DNA of 64,000 nt from Peteryoungia aggregata LMG 23059 (GCF_030814435.1 NZ_JAUSUW010000017.1:1-64000); one strand, 5' to 3'; positions 52,982 through 62,644 are shown, counted from the stretch's first letter. Program-made: numbers and translations. The notes: generated by a model not told the origin, from the letters alone.

Positions 52982-53893
52982 ATGTTCAAGCTCGCCCACA
53001 TCTCCGACGTGCATCTCGGACCGCTGCCGAACCTGACAATCCGGGAACTGGCCTCGAAACGGATTACGGGCTATGTGAACTGGCATCGCAATCGCCGCAA
53101 GCATCTTTTCCCCAATGCGCTGGACATGGTCCTGGAGGCACTTCGCGGCGAAAATCCGGACCATCTCGCAATCACCGGCGATCTCGTCAACCTCGCCTCG
53201 AAGCTCGAAATCCGCCTTGTTTCCGAATGGCTGAAGGAAGCCGGCGCGCCGCTCGACACATCCGTTGTGCCCGGCAACCACGACGCCTATGTGCCCGGCG
53301 CCCATGAACGTGTGGTCCAGGCCTGGTACGACTACATGCGCGGCGACGACGATCCGTTGATCTTCCAGGACGACCACAAGCTCTTTCCCTATATACGCCG
53401 CCGCGGGCCGGTCGCCCTGATCGGCTGCTCCACCTCGATCGCCACACCGCCCTTCTCCGCCCAGGGCTATTTCAGCGGCCGCCAGGCCCGCGAAACCGCA
53501 GCGCTTCTGAAGGCCGCCGGCGAAGAGGGTCTCTTCCGGGTTGTTATGATCCACCACCCGCCGATCCGGGGTGCGGCCCCCCAGCACAAGCGCATGATCG
53601 GCATCCGCCGTTTTGCGGCCGCCATCCGCACCGGCGGCGCCGAACTCGTGCTGCATGGCCACACGCATCTCAACACGCTCTACTGGCTGGCAGACCGCGA
53701 AAAGAAGGTCCCCGTCGTCGGCATTGCCTCGGCGAGCCAGGGCCCCGGCGCCAAGAAACCGGCTGCCGGCTACAATCTCTTCTCGGTGGATGGCGAAGCC
53801 GGCAACTGGCGCCTCGACTGGCAGCGCTACAAGATCGAGAGCGAAGACACGCCCCTGAAGCTCGACCACAGCGAGCGCCTGCTCGGCGGCTGA
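52982..53893 (+). CDS. Calcineurin-like metallophosphoesterase
   Basis: This 303-residue protein has all metal ligands: HISDVHLG, LAITGDLVN, VVPGNHDAY, VMIHHPPIRG and LHGHTHLN. This is the cAMP-phosphodiesterase/CpdA-like or UDP-diacylglucosamine-hydrolase-like group. The ATG at 52982 follows GAGAAG, in preference to one 12 bases earlier. Substrate unknown. Confidence 0.9.
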   Translation: MFKLAHISDVHLGPLPNLTIRELASKRITGYVNWHRNRRKHLFPNALDMVLEALRGENPDHLAITGDLVNLASKLEIRLVSEWLKEAGAPLDTSVVPGNHDAYVPGAHERVVQAWYDYMRGDDDPLIFQDDHKLFPYIRRRGPVALIGCSTSIATPPFSAQGYFSGRQARETAALLKAAGEEGLFRVVMIHHPPIRGAAPQHKRMIGIRRFAAAIRTGGAELVLHGHTHLNTLYWLADREKKVPVVGIASASQGPGAKKPAAGYNLFSVDGEAGNWRLDWQRYKIESEDTPLKLDHSERLLGG

Positions 53894-53895
53894 GT

Positions 53896-54672
53896 TCAGC
53901 CTGCCTCAACGGCAGCTGCCATCGCTGAAGCCACCGCCTCCGGCGCCTCGTCGATCAGCATGTGCCCGACACCTTCGATCAAGGTCACCTCGGCAGCCTT
54001 CCAGATGGAACTGGCTTGCGTGACCGGCAGGATCGGATCTTCCGCCCCCCAGAGTAGCCGTGTTTCCACACCAAACCCCTCGAACGAGGAAAGCGGCAGC
54101 CTCCCCTGCCCGATCCGGCCATTGGTTTCCACAAGGAATGAGTTGAGGATCTCCATCAACCGCACAGTCGCGCCGGGAAGACGACGAGCATCTGCAAGCC
54201 GTTCGAGAACCGCCGCATCTACTATGCTGCCTGGAGCAGACATCGCAGCCAAGCCCAGCGCCAATTCGCCGGTCTCAACCGCCGATCCATAACGCCGCAG
54301 TACCTCATGATTGATCTCGGGCCCGAAACCACCCGGCGCCAGAAGCGTGAGCGAACGCACATGATCGACGGCTTTCAGCGCAATCAGGCTGGCAATCGCC
54401 CCGCCCATCGAATGTCCGCAGAGATGAAAGCTGGATATCTCGCGACGATCGAGATCAGCAAGAATGGCCCTGGCCATCACGCCCCCATGTCCGACGCCAT
54501 CAGCGTCGAGAGAGCGGCCATGCCCCGGCAGATCATAGACGACAAGCGGCAGGTCTGGGTCGAGCCGGCGCAGAACCGGCTCCCGCACGGCCCCGATCCC
54601 GCCGAAGCCATGCAGCAGCACGAGGGGCGCCTTCGCCGAGGACGGATGTCGAACCTCGGCGAAGAGAGCCAT
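53896..54672 (-). CDS. Alpha/beta hydrolase
   Basis: The 258-residue protein has the oxyanion region LLHGFGG, the nucleophile elbow LCGHSMGGAIASL, acid LLWGAEDPILPV and catalytic His in EGVGHMLIDEAP. It is a soluble esterase or C-C hydrolase. It lies just after leuA in the same direction, 5 bp apart. Substrate unknown. Confidence 0.9.
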   Translation of the reverse strand: MALFAEVRHPSSAKAPLVLLHGFGGIGAVREPVLRRLDPDLPLVVYDLPGHGRSLDADGVGHGGVMARAILADLDRREISSFHLCGHSMGGAIASLIALKAVDHVRSLTLLAPGGFGPEINHEVLRRYGSAVETGELALGLAAMSAPGSIVDAAVLERLADARRLPGATVRLMEILNSFLVETNGRIGQGRLPLSSFEGFGVETRLLWGAEDPILPVTQASSIWKAAEVTLIEGVGHMLIDEAPEAVASAMAAAVEAG

Positions 54673-54677
54673 GGCGG

Positions 54678-56393
54678 TTAAACCTTCTTCTGCTCGTCGA
54701 GCACCCGGTTGGCAGCAGAAACGATCGCCTCCAGTGAAGCCGTCACGATATTCGTGTTGATGCCGGCACCGAAGAGCTTGCCGCCGGCATGCGCCATCTC
54801 GACATAGGCGATGGCCGCCGCATTCGAACCGTGCTGCAGCGAGTGCTCGGAATAATCCTGCACCGAGAGATCCACGCCGAGATAGGTCGAGAGTGCATTG
54901 ACGAAACCATCAATCGGGCCCGTGCCCTTGCCCTCGATCCGCTTGACCTCGCCATTGTCGGTAATCTCGGCGGCCACCACGCGGATGCCCTTCTGATCCG
55001 TACCCGCCGGATAGGTGTGATGGTCGACGAATTTCAGGCGCGAACCGGTCTGATCGACATAGCGCTCGATGAAGCGCTCGTAGATTTTCTTCGACGGCAG
55101 CTCCTTGCCTTCCTCGTCGGTAATCCGCTGGATGTCCTCGCGGAACTCGATCTGCAGGTTGCGCGGCAGGTTGATGCCGTAGTCTTCCTGCAGAATATAG
55201 GCGATGCCGCCCTTGCCCGACTGCGAGTTGATCCGGATGATGGCCTCGTAGGTCCGGCCGACATCCTGCGGATCGATCGGCAGATAGGGCACTTCCCAGA
55301 CAGGGTGATTGGCGGTCTTGATCGCCTTCATGCCCTTGTTGATCGCATCCTGGTGCGAGCCGGAAAAGGCCGTGTAGACCAGCTCGCCGACATACGGATG
55401 GCGCTCGGGAATGACCATCTCGTTGGAATATTCATAGACCGCCTTGATCCGCTCGATGTCGGAGCAGTCGAGCTCGGGATCAACGCCTTGGGTGAACATG
55501 TTCAGCGCCAGCGTCACGATGTCGACATTGCCGGTACGCTCGCCATTGCCGAACAGCGTACCCTCGACGCGGTCGGCACCCGCCATCAACCCAAGTTCGG
55601 TGGCCGCAATCCCCGTACCCCGGTCATTGTGCGGATGCAGCGAAATCAGCACGTTCTCGCGATTGTCGATGTTGCGGCACATCCATTCGATCTGGTCGGC
55701 ATAGATGTTCGGCGTCGCCATCTCGACGGTCGACGGCAGGTTGAGGATCAGCTTGTTTTCCGCCGTCGGCTTCACTTCGGCGATCACGGCGTTGCAGATC
55801 TCCAGAGCCACTTCGAGCTCGGTGCCGGTAAAGCTCTCTGGCGAATATTCAAAGCGATAGCCGCCGCCGGCCTTGGCCGACATGTCCATGATCATCTTCG
55901 CCGCATCGACGGCGATCTGCTTGATCCCGGCGACATCCTTGCCGAACACCACGCGGCGCTGCAGTTCAGAGGTCGAGTTGTAGAAATGGATGATCGGGTT
56001 CGTGGCCCCTTCCAGCGCCTCGAAGGTCCGCGTGATCAGCTCCGGCCGGCACTGCACCAGCACCTGCAGCGATACGTCTGGTGGCACGCCACCCTCTTCC
56101 ACGCACCAGCGGGCAAAGTCGAAATCGGTCTGCGACGCCGACGGGAAACCGATCTCGATTTCCTTGAAGCCCATGTCGAGCAAGAGCTGGAACATCCGGG
56201 CCTTGCGGTCATGGCCCATGGGGTTGACCAGCGATTGATTGCCGTCGCGCAGATCCACCGAACACCAGATCGGCGCCTTGTCGATAACCTTTGACGGCCA
56301 GGTGCGGTCCGGAATGGCGATTTGCGGATAGGCGCGGTACTTCTGCGAAGCGTCCGGCATGCCCTGCTTCACGGTATGGGTCTTCAAAATCAT
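54678..56393 (-). CDS. leuA: 2-isopropylmalate synthase
   Basis: The 571-residue enzyme condenses acetyl-CoA with 2-oxoisovalerate, the first step of leucine synthesis. The metal/catalytic block is APIWCSVDLRDGNQSLVNPM, with HPHNDRGTGIAATELGLMAG further on, and the C-terminal regulatory domain carries EGKGTGPIDGFVNAL, the leucine-binding region. It is the long (type II) LeuA. The start at 56393 is preferred to upstream in-frame codons because the family begins MILKTHTVKQ-like. No other leu genes are adjacent. Confidence 0.96.
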   Translation of the reverse strand: MILKTHTVKQGMPDASQKYRAYPQIAIPDRTWPSKVIDKAPIWCSVDLRDGNQSLVNPMGHDRKARMFQLLLDMGFKEIEIGFPSASQTDFDFARWCVEEGGVPPDVSLQVLVQCRPELITRTFEALEGATNPIIHFYNSTSELQRRVVFGKDVAGIKQIAVDAAKMIMDMSAKAGGGYRFEYSPESFTGTELEVALEICNAVIAEVKPTAENKLILNLPSTVEMATPNIYADQIEWMCRNIDNRENVLISLHPHNDRGTGIAATELGLMAGADRVEGTLFGNGERTGNVDIVTLALNMFTQGVDPELDCSDIERIKAVYEYSNEMVIPERHPYVGELVYTAFSGSHQDAINKGMKAIKTANHPVWEVPYLPIDPQDVGRTYEAIIRINSQSGKGGIAYILQEDYGINLPRNLQIEFREDIQRITDEEGKELPSKKIYERFIERYVDQTGSRLKFVDHHTYPAGTDQKGIRVVAAEITDNGEVKRIEGKGTGPIDGFVNALSTYLGVDLSVQDYSEHSLQHGSNAAAIAYVEMAHAGGKLFGAGINTNIVTASLEAIVSAANRVLDEQKKV

Positions 56394-56721
56394 CGTCTTC
56401 GTCTCTTCTCGTCCTCGGGCGGCTGCCATGGCTGATAACAAATCAGCGGAGCTTTGGCACGCGCGCACAGACCCTTTTCAAGGGATGGATAACATCAATT
56501 GGGGAGTTTTCGAGGAGCAATCGCCAAACGGCTAACCCGGCCGCCGGGCGCTCCTCAATGGACCCGGCAACCGCGGATAAGGCCGAGAAGAAGAAGCGAG
56601 TTTGGCACCGACGCAACGAAGCCGGCCGCAGCGCGGGCCGTCATCTCAGTCGCAGCAATGGTCGTGCCGTTGATCTTCATGGGATCAGGAATAACGCGAC
56701 GAACTGAATCGCGCAAGGGTG
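56394..56721. other. Gene-free region upstream of leuA
   Basis: No convincing gene, T-box or leucine-rich leader peptide is seen in these 328 bases on the leuA strand. Short frames here on either strand lack ribosome sites or sensible composition. It must contain the leuA promoter. Confidence 0.4.
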
Positions 56722-56970
56722 TTATTCGGCGGCGGAGCGACGCTCCTCTTCGAGACGTTCGTCGACCCACCTTGAAATCAACTCATCGACCGACAGCCCA
56801 AGACGTTTGGCCTCGGCGGCGATTTCCGTCGCACTGTTCTCGCCAAGTTTCACAAGAAAAAGGTTGCGGCCAATATCGCCCGTCTTTGCCTGAGACCAAT
56901 CCAGATCTTCCTCGACATCTTCACCGCTATCAAATTTGCGATCGAACTCTTCAGCTGTCATCTTAGCCAT
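56722..56970 (-). CDS. brnA: BrnA-type antitoxin with ribbon-helix-helix end
   Basis: The 82-residue protein has a Glu/Asp-rich N-terminus (MTAEEFDRKFDSGEDVEEDL) that covers the toxin and a C-terminal RHH stretch (ATEIAAEAKRLGLSVDELIS) that binds DNA. Its start overlaps the end of the brnT toxin gene by 8 bases. The toxin gene comes first, as is standard for brnTA. Confidence 0.9.
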   Translation of the reverse strand: MAKMTAEEFDRKFDSGEDVEEDLDWSQAKTGDIGRNLFLVKLGENSATEIAAEAKRLGLSVDELISRWVDERLEEERRSAAE

Positions 56971-57220
56971 AGGCCAGCCTTTCCGGTTTTCTGGCGCGCC
57001 TCACCGAGATAATCCTGATGCGGCGTCCACGAAGGGTGAACACACCCGTCCAGAGTAGTCCCTTGATGCTGCCGACCGTTAAAAACCGTACTTCTTCACG
57101 ATAGGAAGCAGCGAGCGTCTTCTTACTTGGATCATACCACAACTCCTGCGCCGCCACGAAATCGATTCCGTGCTTCGCTTTGTTCGCCTCGCTCTTGGCA
57201 GGATCGAATTCAAACTCCAT
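56963..57220 (-). CDS. brnT: BrnT-type ribonuclease toxin
   Basis: The 85-residue protein has the RelE-like BrnT opening EFEFDPAKSEANKAKHGIDF, then LWTGVFTLRGRRIRIISVRRARKPE, which carries the conserved Arg and Glu active-site residues. It cuts RNA. The ATG at 57220 is preferred to a TTG two codons upstream. It overlaps brnA. Confidence 0.92.
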   Translation of the reverse strand: MEFEFDPAKSEANKAKHGIDFVAAQELWYDPSKKTLAASYREEVRFLTVGSIKGLLWTGVFTLRGRRIRIISVRRARKPERLAYG

Positions 57221-57272
57221 GCGCAAAACCTAGCGCAACCCTGACGATTACACCAGATCCGACACACCCCGA

Positions 57273-57497
57273 TCACCGCCGCCCGAACTGCGCAATAAGG
57301 GCCGCAGCGAGGAAGCCCAGCGCAATCACGCCCCACACCATCCCACCATCTGTCACATTGCTGCCATCAAGGGTCACGCAGCTCGATTGTGATACCGCGA
57401 TACAGTCGCGCCAGATCCAGTAGCGGGTGTAGAAGACGAAGCCGAAAAAAACTGCCGCAAAGCCAAGGAAAATCGCGCGGATGCGTATCCGTCTCAT
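57273..57497 (-). CDS. Small membrane protein coupled to the BenE-type gene
   Basis: The 74-residue protein has two hydrophobic helices (about 8-25 and 53-70) joined by a short loop with a Cys pair (WRDCIAVSQSSCVTLDG). Its start ATG overlaps the BenE stop by four bases (ATGA), so it is coupled to that gene. No family recognised. Confidence 0.75.
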   Translation of the reverse strand: MRRIRIRAIFLGFAAVFFGFVFYTRYWIWRDCIAVSQSSCVTLDGSNVTDGGMVWGVIALGFLAAALIAQFGRR

Positions 57498-58675
57498 CCT
57501 CTTGCCTTGGCGAGCTTCACCAGCCCGAGCATCGCCACCCCGGCAATCAGCCCCCAAAACGCCCCCGAGATCCCGAGGATCGAAATCCCTGACGCCGTGA
57601 CCAAGAACGTCACCGCCGCCGCCTCCCGCGTCTCCGGCACCTGAAACGCCGCAACCGAGGACCCCGAAAACGCCCCGATCAGCGCCAGACCCGCGACCGA
57701 TTGAATGAGGATCGGCGGCGCAAGCGACACGAAGCCGGTCACGGCACCGGCCGCGAGGCCGAGCAGCACATAGCCGATGCCGGCGATGATCGCCGCCCAG
57801 TAGCGCCTGACAGGATCGGCATGCGCATCTTCACCCGCACACATCGCCGCCGTGATCGCCGCGAGATTGACCGCATGCCCGCCAAACGGCGCAGAGAGTG
57901 CCGAAAACACACCCGTCACGGCAAACATCGGTCCTGGGTTTGGCTCGTATTTGTTGACCTTGAGGATCGCGATGCCAGGAATGTTCTGCGAAGCCATGGT
58001 GACGATGAAGAGCGGCAACGCGATCGACACCAGCGCCGGCAGCGTAAATTGAGGCGCGACGAACTCCACCGGCGGCGCGAGCGACGCAGCCCAGCTCGCC
58101 ATGGCACCCTCCGGCAGGTCGACGCCGAAGACGATGACGATAACGAAGGTCAGCAACGCAGCCGGAACCGCATAGAGCCGCTTGAAGGCCGCCACGACAG
58201 CCCAGACGACGAGGATCGGCAGACCGAGAGCCGCATCGAAGGCCACGGCCTTGAACGGCGCAAAGCAGAGATTGAGGATGACCCCGGCCAGCATCGCATT
58301 GGCAATCGGCGCCGGAATGGCCGCCACCGCCCGACCGAAGGGCCGGATCAACCCTGCGAGCACGATCAACGCAGCGCAGACGAAAAACGCCCCGACCGCC
58401 GCCGGAAAGCCGCCGACCGGAATGCCAGCCGTCGCCATCAGCGCCGCCCCCGGCGTCGACCAGGCAACCGAGACCGGCAGCTTCGTCCACACACTGAGCA
58501 CGATCCCGCAGATCCCCATGGCAACCGACAGCGCCATCAGCCCGGAAGCCGCCTCGTAATCGGTGGCGCCCACGCCCTTCAGCCCCTGCAGGACGACGGC
58601 AAAGGAACTGGCAAAACCGACAAAGGCGACGAGCACGCCCATGAAGGCGGCCTGGGGAGAAAAGTCTTTCAGCAT
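57494..58675 (-). CDS. BenE-family benzoate/H+ symporter-like transporter
   Basis: The 393-residue protein has about twelve helices and the BenE opening FMGVLVAFVGFASSFAVVLQ, SVAWSTPGAALMATAG and ASQNIPGIAILKVNKYEPNP. No benzoate catabolism genes are nearby, so the substrate is open. The ATG at 58675 is preferred to an upstream TTG. It overlaps a small membrane protein gene downstream by four bases. Confidence 0.92.
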   Translation of the reverse strand: MLKDFSPQAAFMGVLVAFVGFASSFAVVLQGLKGVGATDYEAASGLMALSVAMGICGIVLSVWTKLPVSVAWSTPGAALMATAGIPVGGFPAAVGAFFVCAALIVLAGLIRPFGRAVAAIPAPIANAMLAGVILNLCFAPFKAVAFDAALGLPILVVWAVVAAFKRLYAVPAALLTFVIVIVFGVDLPEGAMASWAASLAPPVEFVAPQFTLPALVSIALPLFIVTMASQNIPGIAILKVNKYEPNPGPMFAVTGVFSALSAPFGGHAVNLAAITAAMCAGEDAHADPVRRYWAAIIAGIGYVLLGLAAGAVTGFVSLAPPILIQSVAGLALIGAFSGSSVAAFQVPETREAAAVTFLVTASGISILGISGAFWGLIAGVAMLGLVKLAKARG

Positions 58676-58775
58676 GGCGGGACTCGCAGCATCGGCCAAG
58701 GGATGTGCAAGGCGAACCAAATTTTACACCGCCTGACAAGGCAGCATGTCCCGCTGAAAGACCTGCACAGACCGC

Positions 58776-59960
58776 TTAGGCGCCGACGGGAACGGCGCTG
58801 GACGGCCCCTGCGGCGCGCTCGCGATCATGGCATCTTCCTCATGCAGCCGCACGCGGTTTCGCCCGGCACGTTTTGCAACATAGAGCGCCTCGTCGGCCC
58901 GCCCGGCAAGGCGCTTGGTCGACATGTCCTCGCGGGCCACCGCAATGCCGGCACTGAGCGTCACCGGGATCTTGATTCCGTCATGGACAATCGACAGGGC
59001 TTCGACTGTCTGCCGCAGCATCTCGGCGATCGCGATCGCCTCGATTTCCGACGTCTTCGGCAGGAACAGCCCGAACTCCTCGCCGCCCACGCGGGCAAAG
59101 ATCGCGTCTTCACCGAGACGGTCCGCCATGGCCTGGGCGACCATCGTCAACACCATATCGCCGGCTGCATGCCCGTGAACGTCGTTGACCCGCTTGAAAT
59201 GGTCGATATCGATGACGACTGAGGCGCTTGCGGGCGGCGCCCGGCGCGGCAGCCGGTCCATCATCCAGTGCCGGTTGTGAATCCGGGTCAGGCTGTCTGT
59301 TTCGGTGAGTTCGATCAGCCGCCGTTCCGCGCGCTCCTGCACCAGGATCAGCACGAACATGGCGATGACGAACTGACAGAGGATGAGGATCAGGAAGGTC
59401 GCTGCCGGCGTCAGCCGAACGATCTCCGGATTGAACACGCCGCCGAGGGTCGCGAAAGCGAGCAGTGCCTTGAAGGCGAAGGTGATCGCCAGGCCATAGC
59501 GGCTTTCCAGCCTCTCCTTTTGCGGGTCCCAGAGGGCCAGAACTGCGCTGGCAGCGGAAAACCCGCCCATGGCGGTGAGAAAGACGATCGAGCGGCAAAG
59601 CTTGACCATGGGAAACTGCGTGAAGACCGCGATCAAGGTGATGCAAGCCGGTATCGCCATCACCCACCAGACTCGCCCGGCCCGCCGCTCGGTCATGACA
59701 TGGGTCAACCCGACAAACAGCAGCGCATAGGCGAGCGGCGCTGCGATCGTCGTGCCGAAGGTCCAGGTTGCGTAATCGATCACGCCCTGTTCGCCGGCCC
59801 CTGCTGCCAGCGCCGCAACCGCCAGCACCAGGAAGGACACCGCCATCGTTCCGAGCCCGCGGCTGCGTCGCGATCGGTAGCGCAGATAGAGAAAACACAG
59901 CGCCCCGACCGTCAGCGACAGCGGATGCAGGATCAGGATCGTGGCGAGGTCGAGATGCAT
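58776..59960 (-). CDS. Membrane diguanylate cyclase
   Basis: The 394-residue protein has about six membrane helices in residues 5-215 and a C-terminal GGDEF domain with the active variant GGEEF (in FARVGGEEFGLFL) and VIDIDHFKRVNDVHGHAAGD. It makes c-di-GMP in response to an unknown signal; no EAL domain is present. The start at 59960 follows GGACGCCTC. It is divergent from the carboxynorspermidine genes. Confidence 0.93.
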   Translation of the reverse strand: MHLDLATILILHPLSLTVGALCFLYLRYRSRRSRGLGTMAVSFLVLAVAALAAGAGEQGVIDYATWTFGTTIAAPLAYALLFVGLTHVMTERRAGRVWWVMAIPACITLIAVFTQFPMVKLCRSIVFLTAMGGFSAASAVLALWDPQKERLESRYGLAITFAFKALLAFATLGGVFNPEIVRLTPAATFLILILCQFVIAMFVLILVQERAERRLIELTETDSLTRIHNRHWMMDRLPRRAPPASASVVIDIDHFKRVNDVHGHAAGDMVLTMVAQAMADRLGEDAIFARVGGEEFGLFLPKTSEIEAIAIAEMLRQTVEALSIVHDGIKIPVTLSAGIAVAREDMSTKRLAGRADEALYVAKRAGRNRVRLHEEDAMIASAPQGPSSAVPVGA

Positions 59961-60156
59961 GAGGCGTCCAGGACAATACCGTTGCAACTGCAATTACCAA
60001 GGCAAAGCTTGCCGTTTGCTGAACAAAGCCAGCTGCCAAGCGCATGGCTGCAATCGCCTCAGCGCAGGGCAGACATCGCGCGCGGCGGGGCTCCGTCATC
60101 GGGCTTTCACGAAACACGGTCAAACAGCCCTGAAAACACGAAACCCCAGCTTCCGC

Positions 60157-60185
60157 TTGCCTTTTTACCCCCGTTTGCCTATGGA
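60157..60185 (+). promoter_or_regulatory. Likely promoter of the carboxynorspermidine operon
   Basis: TTGCCT and TATGGA are separated by 17 bp, 71 bp before the chosen start of the decarboxylase gene. It has the same layout as the L25 and ychF promoters. The rest of 59961-60256 shows no gene. Confidence 0.5.
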
Positions 60186-60256
60186 CCCCCTCCGACGCAT
60201 TCGGGGCGTCCCGTTCACTTCCGCCAGATATGGCTGGGTTCACGAAGGATAGAGCC

Positions 60257-61354
60257 TTGATCCAGACTCCCTATTACCTGATCGACAAATCCAAGCTGCT
60301 CCAGAACATGGAGAAGATCGCGACCCTGCGCGAACTCTCCGGCGCAAAGGCGCTTCTGGCGCTGAAATGCTTCGCCACCTGGTCGGTCTTCGATTTCATG
60401 CGCGATTACATGGACGGCACGACCTCGTCGTCGCTCAATGAAGTCCGCCTCGGCCATGAGCGTTTCGGCAAGGAAACCCACGCCTATTCCGTGGCCTACG
60501 CCGATTACGAGATCGACGAAGTCGTCTCCCATGCCGACAAGATCATCTTCAACTCGATCGGCCAGCTGACCCGCTTCGAAAAGCAGTCGTCCGGCATCAT
60601 CCGCGGCCTGCGTCTGAACCCCGGCATCTCGTCGTCGAGCTTCGACCTCGCCGATCCCGCCCGCCCCTTCTCGCGGCTGGGCGAATGGGACCTGAAAAAG
60701 GTCGAGCCGGTCATGGAGCTGATCTCCGGCTTCATGATCCACAACAACTGCGAAAACGGCGATTTCGACCTTTTCGACACGATGCTGGGTGACATCGAAC
60801 AGAAGTTCGGCCCCCTCCTGAAGAAAGCCGAGTGGGTGTCCCTCGGCGGCGGCATTCATTTCACCGGCGAGATGTATCCGCTGGAGAAGTTCGCCGAGCG
60901 CCTCAAGCGCTTTTCCGGCGAGTTCGGCGTCCAGGTCTATCTCGAGCCCGGCGAAGCCTCGATCACCAAGTCGACCACGCTCGAAGTCACCGTGCTCGAC
61001 AGACTTTACAACGGCAAGGATCTTGTCGTGGTGGATTCCTCCATCGAAGCGCATCTCCTCGATCTCCTGATCTACCGGGAAAGCGCAAAGGTCCACCCCA
61101 ACCAGGGACCGCACCGGTACCAGGTCTGCGGCAAGTCCTGCCTTGCGGGCGATATCTTCGGCGAGTTCAATTTCGAACAGGAATTGAACATCGGCGACCG
61201 CATCTCGCTGCAGGACACCGCCGGCTACACGATGGTCAAGAAAAACTGGTTTAACGGCGTGCAAATGCCGGCAATCGCCATCCGCGAACTGGATGGCAGC
61301 CTCAGGACGGTCCGTGAGTTCGACTACACGGACTACGAAACAAGCCTGTCCTGA
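60257..61354 (+). CDS. nspC: Carboxynorspermidine/carboxyspermidine decarboxylase
   Basis: The 365-residue PLP enzyme removes CO2 from carboxy(nor)spermidine in an alternative polyamine route. The PLP Lys lies in AKALLALKCFATWSVFD, and the second-half signatures are MIHNNCENGDFD, VSLGGGIHFTGE, VYLEPGEAS and CGKSCLAGDIFGE. The likely start is TTG at 60257, giving IQTPYYLIDK directly after it, as in other NspC, and preceded by GAAGGAT. An ATG nine codons upstream has no ribosome site. The dehydrogenase partner gene follows after about 50 bp. Confidence 0.93.
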   Translation: MIQTPYYLIDKSKLLQNMEKIATLRELSGAKALLALKCFATWSVFDFMRDYMDGTTSSSLNEVRLGHERFGKETHAYSVAYADYEIDEVVSHADKIIFNSIGQLTRFEKQSSGIIRGLRLNPGISSSSFDLADPARPFSRLGEWDLKKVEPVMELISGFMIHNNCENGDFDLFDTMLGDIEQKFGPLLKKAEWVSLGGGIHFTGEMYPLEKFAERLKRFSGEFGVQVYLEPGEASITKSTTLEVTVLDRLYNGKDLVVVDSSIEAHLLDLLIYRESAKVHPNQGPHRYQVCGKSCLAGDIFGEFNFEQELNIGDRISLQDTAGYTMVKKNWFNGVQMPAIAIRELDGSLRTVREFDYTDYETSLS

Positions 61355-61405
61355 ACTGCCTCAGGAACGGGTTCTGACGATTGGACGCAAGGAGTTGGTC
61401 CCATT

Positions 61406-62644
61406 ATGAAAAAGAACGTGCTCATCATCGGCGCCGGCGGCGTCGCCCAGGTGGTCGCCCACAAATGTGCGCAGAACAATGACGTGCTCGGCGACATCCA
61501 TATCGCCTCGCGCACCAAGGCGAAGTGCGACGCCATCATCGCTTCCGTGCACGAAAAGAAGGCGATGAAGCAGGAAGGCGTTCTCGAAGCCCACGCGCTT
61601 GACGCGCTGGACATCGAAGCCACCAAGGCCCTGATCAGACAACTCGGCACCGAGATCGTCATCAATGTCGGCACCGCCTTCCTCAACATGTCGGTGCTGC
61701 GCGCCTGCATGGACACCGGCGTCGCCTATATCGACACCGCGATCCATGAAGAGCCGAACAAGATCTGCGAGACACCGCCGTGGTACGGAAACTACGAGTG
61801 GAAGCGTGCGGAAGAATGCGCTGAAAAAGGCATCACCGCCATCCTCGGCGCCGGCTTCGATCCTGGTGTCGTCAACGCCTATGCGCGTCTCGCCAAGGAC
61901 GAATATCTCGACAAGGTGACCGACGTCGACATCGTCGACATCAATGCCGGCAGCCACGGCAAGTACTTCGCCACCAACTTCGACCCGGAAATCAACTTCC
62001 GCGAATTCACCGGCGTTGTCTATTCCTGGCAGGGCGGCGAATGGCAGGTCAACAAGATGTTCGAGATCGGCAAGGACTACGACCTGCCGGTCGTCGGCAC
62101 CCGCCGCGCCTATCTCTGCGGCCATGACGAAGTGCATTCGCTGGCGAAGAACATGGACGGCGCCGACGTGCGCTTCTGGATGGGCTTCGGCGATCACTAC
62201 ATCAACGTCTTCACCGTCCTGAAGTCGATCGGCCTCTTGTCCGAACAGCCGGTCAAGCTCGCCGACGGTTCCGAAGTGGTGCCCCTCAAGGTCGTCAAGG
62301 CCTGCCTGCCCGACCCATCGTCGCTTGCCCCGGAATACGAAGGCAAGACCTGCATCGGCGACTACGTGAAGGGCTTCAAGGACGGCAAGGAAAAGACCGT
62401 CTTCATCTACAACGTCGCCGACCACAAGGAAGCCTATAACGAAGTGGGAAGCCAGGGCATCTCCTACACCGCCGGCGTCCCGCCGGTCGCAGCCGCCATG
62501 CTCGTCGCGACAGGCGAATGGGACGTGAAGAAGATGGCCAACGTCGAAGAACTGCCGCCGAAGCCCTTCATCAACCTGCTCAACAAGATTGGCTTGCCGA
62601 CGCGCATTCAGGACGAGGATGGCGATCGGGCTGTGGAGTTCTGA
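61406..62644 (+). CDS. Carboxynorspermidine/carboxyspermidine dehydrogenase (saccharopine dehydrogenase family)
   Basis: The 412-residue enzyme reductively joins aspartate semialdehyde with a diamine. The NADPH fold is KNVLIIGAGGVAQVVAHKC at the start; AILGAGFDPGVVNAYARLA and SYTAGVPPVAAAMLVATGEW are family signatures. Together with nspC upstream it completes carboxyspermidine- or carboxynorspermidine-dependent polyamine synthesis. The saccharopine-dehydrogenase label is the alternative, but the pairing argues against it. Confidence 0.93.
   Translation: MKKNVLIIGAGGVAQVVAHKCAQNNDVLGDIHIASRTKAKCDAIIASVHEKKAMKQEGVLEAHALDALDIEATKALIRQLGTEIVINVGTAFLNMSVLRACMDTGVAYIDTAIHEEPNKICETPPWYGNYEWKRAEECAEKGITAILGAGFDPGVVNAYARLAKDEYLDKVTDVDIVDINAGSHGKYFATNFDPEINFREFTGVVYSWQGGEWQVNKMFEIGKDYDLPVVGTRRAYLCGHDEVHSLAKNMDGADVRFWMGFGDHYINVFTVLKSIGLLSEQPVKLADGSEVVPLKVVKACLPDPSSLAPEYEGKTCIGDYVKGFKDGKEKTVFIYNVADHKEAYNEVGSQGISYTAGVPPVAAAMLVATGEWDVKKMANVEELPPKPFINLLNKIGLPTRIQDEDGDRAVEF

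Noticed and set aside
56394-56721. Possible leucine leader peptide or T-box before leuA
   Set aside because: No leucine-rich frame with ribosome site, no T-box motif and no paired hairpins were found.
56555-56770. Short minus-strand frame after brnA
   Set aside because: It overlaps brnA, has no ribosome site and an unlikely composition.
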